Assembly: GCA_021789565.1 (NCBI GenBank)
Contig: JAJYJL010000291.1
Location: forward strand, 1-8,180
Source of the DNA: Acidobacteriota bacterium
Lineage (GTDB): Bacteria > Acidobacteriota > Terriglobia > UBA7540
Length of the DNA: 8,180 nt
Direction of reading: 5' to 3'
Shown: in pieces, positions 6,509-8,180 of the stretch
Layout of the letters: each line of letters starts with the position of its first letter
How positions within the stretch are numbered: position 1 is the stretch's first letter
Notes under the pieces: generated by a model
Told to the model about the DNA's origin: nothing
What the model saw: the letters and a program-made list of their open reading frames with translations, nothing else
The model's database searches: none
Made by a program: the position numbers and the translations under genes

Positions 6509-8180
6509 ATGCCAAGCAGAAAGCCGGCCCGATTTCTTTTCTGGGCGGTAGGAATGACAATCTGTCTGCTCTTCAGCCTGCCAGCAGGCCTGCGTGCCCA
6601 GGTGACAGGTTCGATTAGCGGATATGTTAAGGACCAGACCGGAGCAGCCGTACCTGGCGCTAAGGTTACGGCAACCCTGGTCAGCCAGAATGTTTCAACC
6701 AGTTCGGAATCGAACTCGGAAGGGTTTTACCAACTGAATGCCGTTCAGCCGGGCCTTTACACCGTCACGGTTGAGAAGACCGGCTTTCAGACACTGACGC
6801 ACACCAACGTCACCGTTAACGTCAACCAGCCCGTTCGTCTGGATCTGGCATTGGCCCTGGGGCGGGTGACTCAAGCGGTCGAGGTTTCCGCTGCGCCCCC
6901 GCTGGTCAACACAACTTCGGCCACAACATCAGACCTGATCGACGACCGCCGGATTGTGGACCTTCCCTTAAACGGGCGGAACGTTATTGGCCTGGCCGTG
7001 ACTGTTCCCGGCGTGTTGAACGTCAATGCGCCCCAGCAGTTGACGGACGCCCGCAGCGGGCCCACGCTGAACGTCAGCGGCGGCCGGGACAACATGAATC
7101 TCTTTATGTTAAACGGCGCCTACTTTAACAACCCCTCACGCAACACCGGGATGAATCCTCCGCCCCCTGATGCTGTCCAGGAGATCCGTATTCAGACCTC
7201 CAATTTCGACGCGGAATACGGGCACAATCCCGGTTCTCAGGTCACCGTGGTAACGAAGGCCGGGACAGACCAGTATCACGGTGACATCTGGGAATTTCTT
7301 CGCAACGACGCTCTGAACGCGCGCAACTTCTTCAGCGACACTGTTCCCACTCTTAAGGAAAATCAATTTGGAGGGGCGGGCGGGGGCCCTCTCTGGAAGA
7401 GCAAAAAGCTCTTCTTCTTCGGCTCCTACCAGGGTCTGCGTGTTCGTCCTCAATCAGTTCCTGTTCAGGCATTCGTTCCTTCCGCAGCGGAACGGAACGG
7501 CGACTTCACAGGAAGCGGATCGACGCTCAGCGACCCCATCAATCCTTTAACCGGCCAGGGATACACAGATTCGTCCGGGAATTCCTGCGTGGCCAACAAC
7601 ATGATCAATCCAAATTGCATCAGCCCTGTCGCCCAGAAACTGCTGCAATTTGTTCCCATCTCTCCCTCGGGACAAATTGTCGCGCTAGGAGCGAGTCCCA
7701 GCAACGACGATATGGCGATGGCCCGGATCGATTGGGCGCAGAGCAGCAAGCATACGCTGTTCGGCACATTCTTCCTCGATCACAACACGAACTCGACTGC
7801 ATTCAACAATGGAAATATCCCCGGGTACGATGGCGACAGCCTCGTCCAGCAAACAGGCGAGTGGTCCATCAATGACACCTACACCTTCAACCCCACCCTG
7901 CTCAACCAGTTTGTAGGGTCGTTCCTGCGGACCACGTCGTTTGAGCACAACACCAAGACGATCACTCCCACACAACTGGGAATGCAGAACTTCCCGCAGT
8001 TTATCCCCGAGGGGGCGGTCAACGTAAGTGTAGGCGGGCTGTTTACCCTCGGTTCAGGCTACCTGACCCGGTTCATCAACAACAACTGGCAGGTCAGAGA
8101 TGTGATGACCAAGATCAGTGGCAACCACACCTTCAAGTTTGGCGGCGAGGTGCTGCATCCGCATTTCGTTCAGCGGTTCA
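6509..8180 (+). CDS. Oar-like TonB-dependent receptor with N-terminal carboxypeptidase-regulatory domain; C-terminus beyond the window
   Basis: Outer-membrane receptor expected to take up or bind a large ligand with energy from TonB. The 557 residues visible open with a signal peptide (MPSRKPARFLFWAVG to about residue 30, cleavage after LRA). A carboxypeptidase-regulatory-like beta-sandwich follows at about 33-118 (GSISGYVKDQTGAAVPGAKV, then GFYQLNAVQPGLYTV). A TonB-box-like stretch TQAVEVSA lies at 121-128. The plug starts with LPLNGRN at 152-158 and includes the conserved pattern DAVQEIRIQTSNFDAEYG and VTKAGTDQYHG. Barrel strands follow from about 260. Full-length members usually exceed 1000 residues, so roughly half is missing. 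This architecture is very abundant in Acidobacteriota, often without a SusD partner. No such partner is visible here and the substrate cannot be told. Its long upstream region suggests separate regulation. Confidence 0.95.
   Translation, partial: MPSRKPARFLFWAVGMTICLLFSLPAGLRAQVTGSISGYVKDQTGAAVPGAKVTATLVSQNVSTSSESNSEGFYQLNAVQPGLYTVTVEKTGFQTLTHTNVTVNVNQPVRLDLALALGRVTQAVEVSAAPPLVNTTSATTSDLIDDRRIVDLPLNGRNVIGLAVTVPGVLNVNAPQQLTDARSGPTLNVSGGRDNMNLFMLNGAYFNNPSRNTGMNPPPPDAVQEIRIQTSNFDAEYGHNPGSQVTVVTKAGTDQYHGDIWEFLRNDALNARNFFSDTVPTLKENQFGGAGGGPLWKSKKLFFFGSYQGLRVRPQSVPVQAFVPSAAERNGDFTGSGSTLSDPINPLTGQGYTDSSGNSCVANNMINPNCISPVAQKLLQFVPISPSGQIVALGASPSNDDMAMARIDWAQSSKHTLFGTFFLDHNTNSTAFNNGNIPGYDGDSLVQQTGEWSINDTYTFNPTLLNQFVGSFLRTTSFEHNTKTITPTQLGMQNFPQFIPEGAVNVSVGGLFTLGSGYLTRFINNNWQVRDVMTKISGNHTFKFGGEVLHPHFVQRF

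Noticed and set aside
6361..6618. An 85-codon plus-strand frame just upstream of the receptor
   Set aside because: It overlaps the receptor start in another frame and lacks a ribosome site; the receptor frame has a signal peptide and a strong GGAGG.

Overview
The window most likely comes from an acidobacterium (Acidobacteriota). I infer this from gene content and protein style: a quinoprotein dehydrogenase of the variant that lacks the adjacent cysteine pair, a di-haem cytochrome c with an inserted beta-rich segment, two secreted all-TPR proteins, and an Oar-like TonB-dependent receptor with an N-terminal carboxypeptidase-regulatory domain and an LPLNGRN motif. The assignment rests on recalled family resemblance and was not checked by a search. 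Coding DNA is moderately GC-rich; part of one long intergenic stretch is clearly AT-rich.

Layout. (1) 1-1923, minus strand: a two-gene operon, first a di-haem cytochrome c (964-1923), then a PQQ-dependent dehydrogenase (967 to beyond the left edge), joined by an ATGA stop/start overlap. (2) 1924-2012: a short divergent promoter region. (3) 2013-3623, plus strand: a secreted protein of about 14 TPR units. (4) 3642-5228, minus strand: a second secreted TPR protein of similar size, converging tail to tail with the first, only 18 bp apart. (5) 5229-6508: about 1.28 kb with no convincing gene. It holds nested inverted repeats, an AT-rich patch, an 11-G tract followed by a terminator-like hairpin, and a 16-bp palindrome just ahead of the next gene. 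(6) 6509 to beyond the right edge, plus strand: a TonB-dependent receptor with a clear signal peptide and a strong Shine-Dalgarno site.

How the genes work together. The cytochrome and dehydrogenase form a plausible periplasmic oxidation unit: the quinoprotein oxidises an alcohol or similar substrate and passes electrons to the cytochrome encoded just upstream. The TPR proteins are probably periplasmic or envelope scaffolds with unknown partners. The receptor would import or bind a large substrate at the outer membrane. Nothing in the sequence ties these three parts into one pathway.

I found no tRNA, rRNA, CRISPR array or intact mobile element. I do not see a clearly new multi-gene system. 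The points most worth a second look are the foldable DNA upstream of the second TPR gene, the control region of the receptor, and the cytochrome with a segment inserted between haem and ligand.
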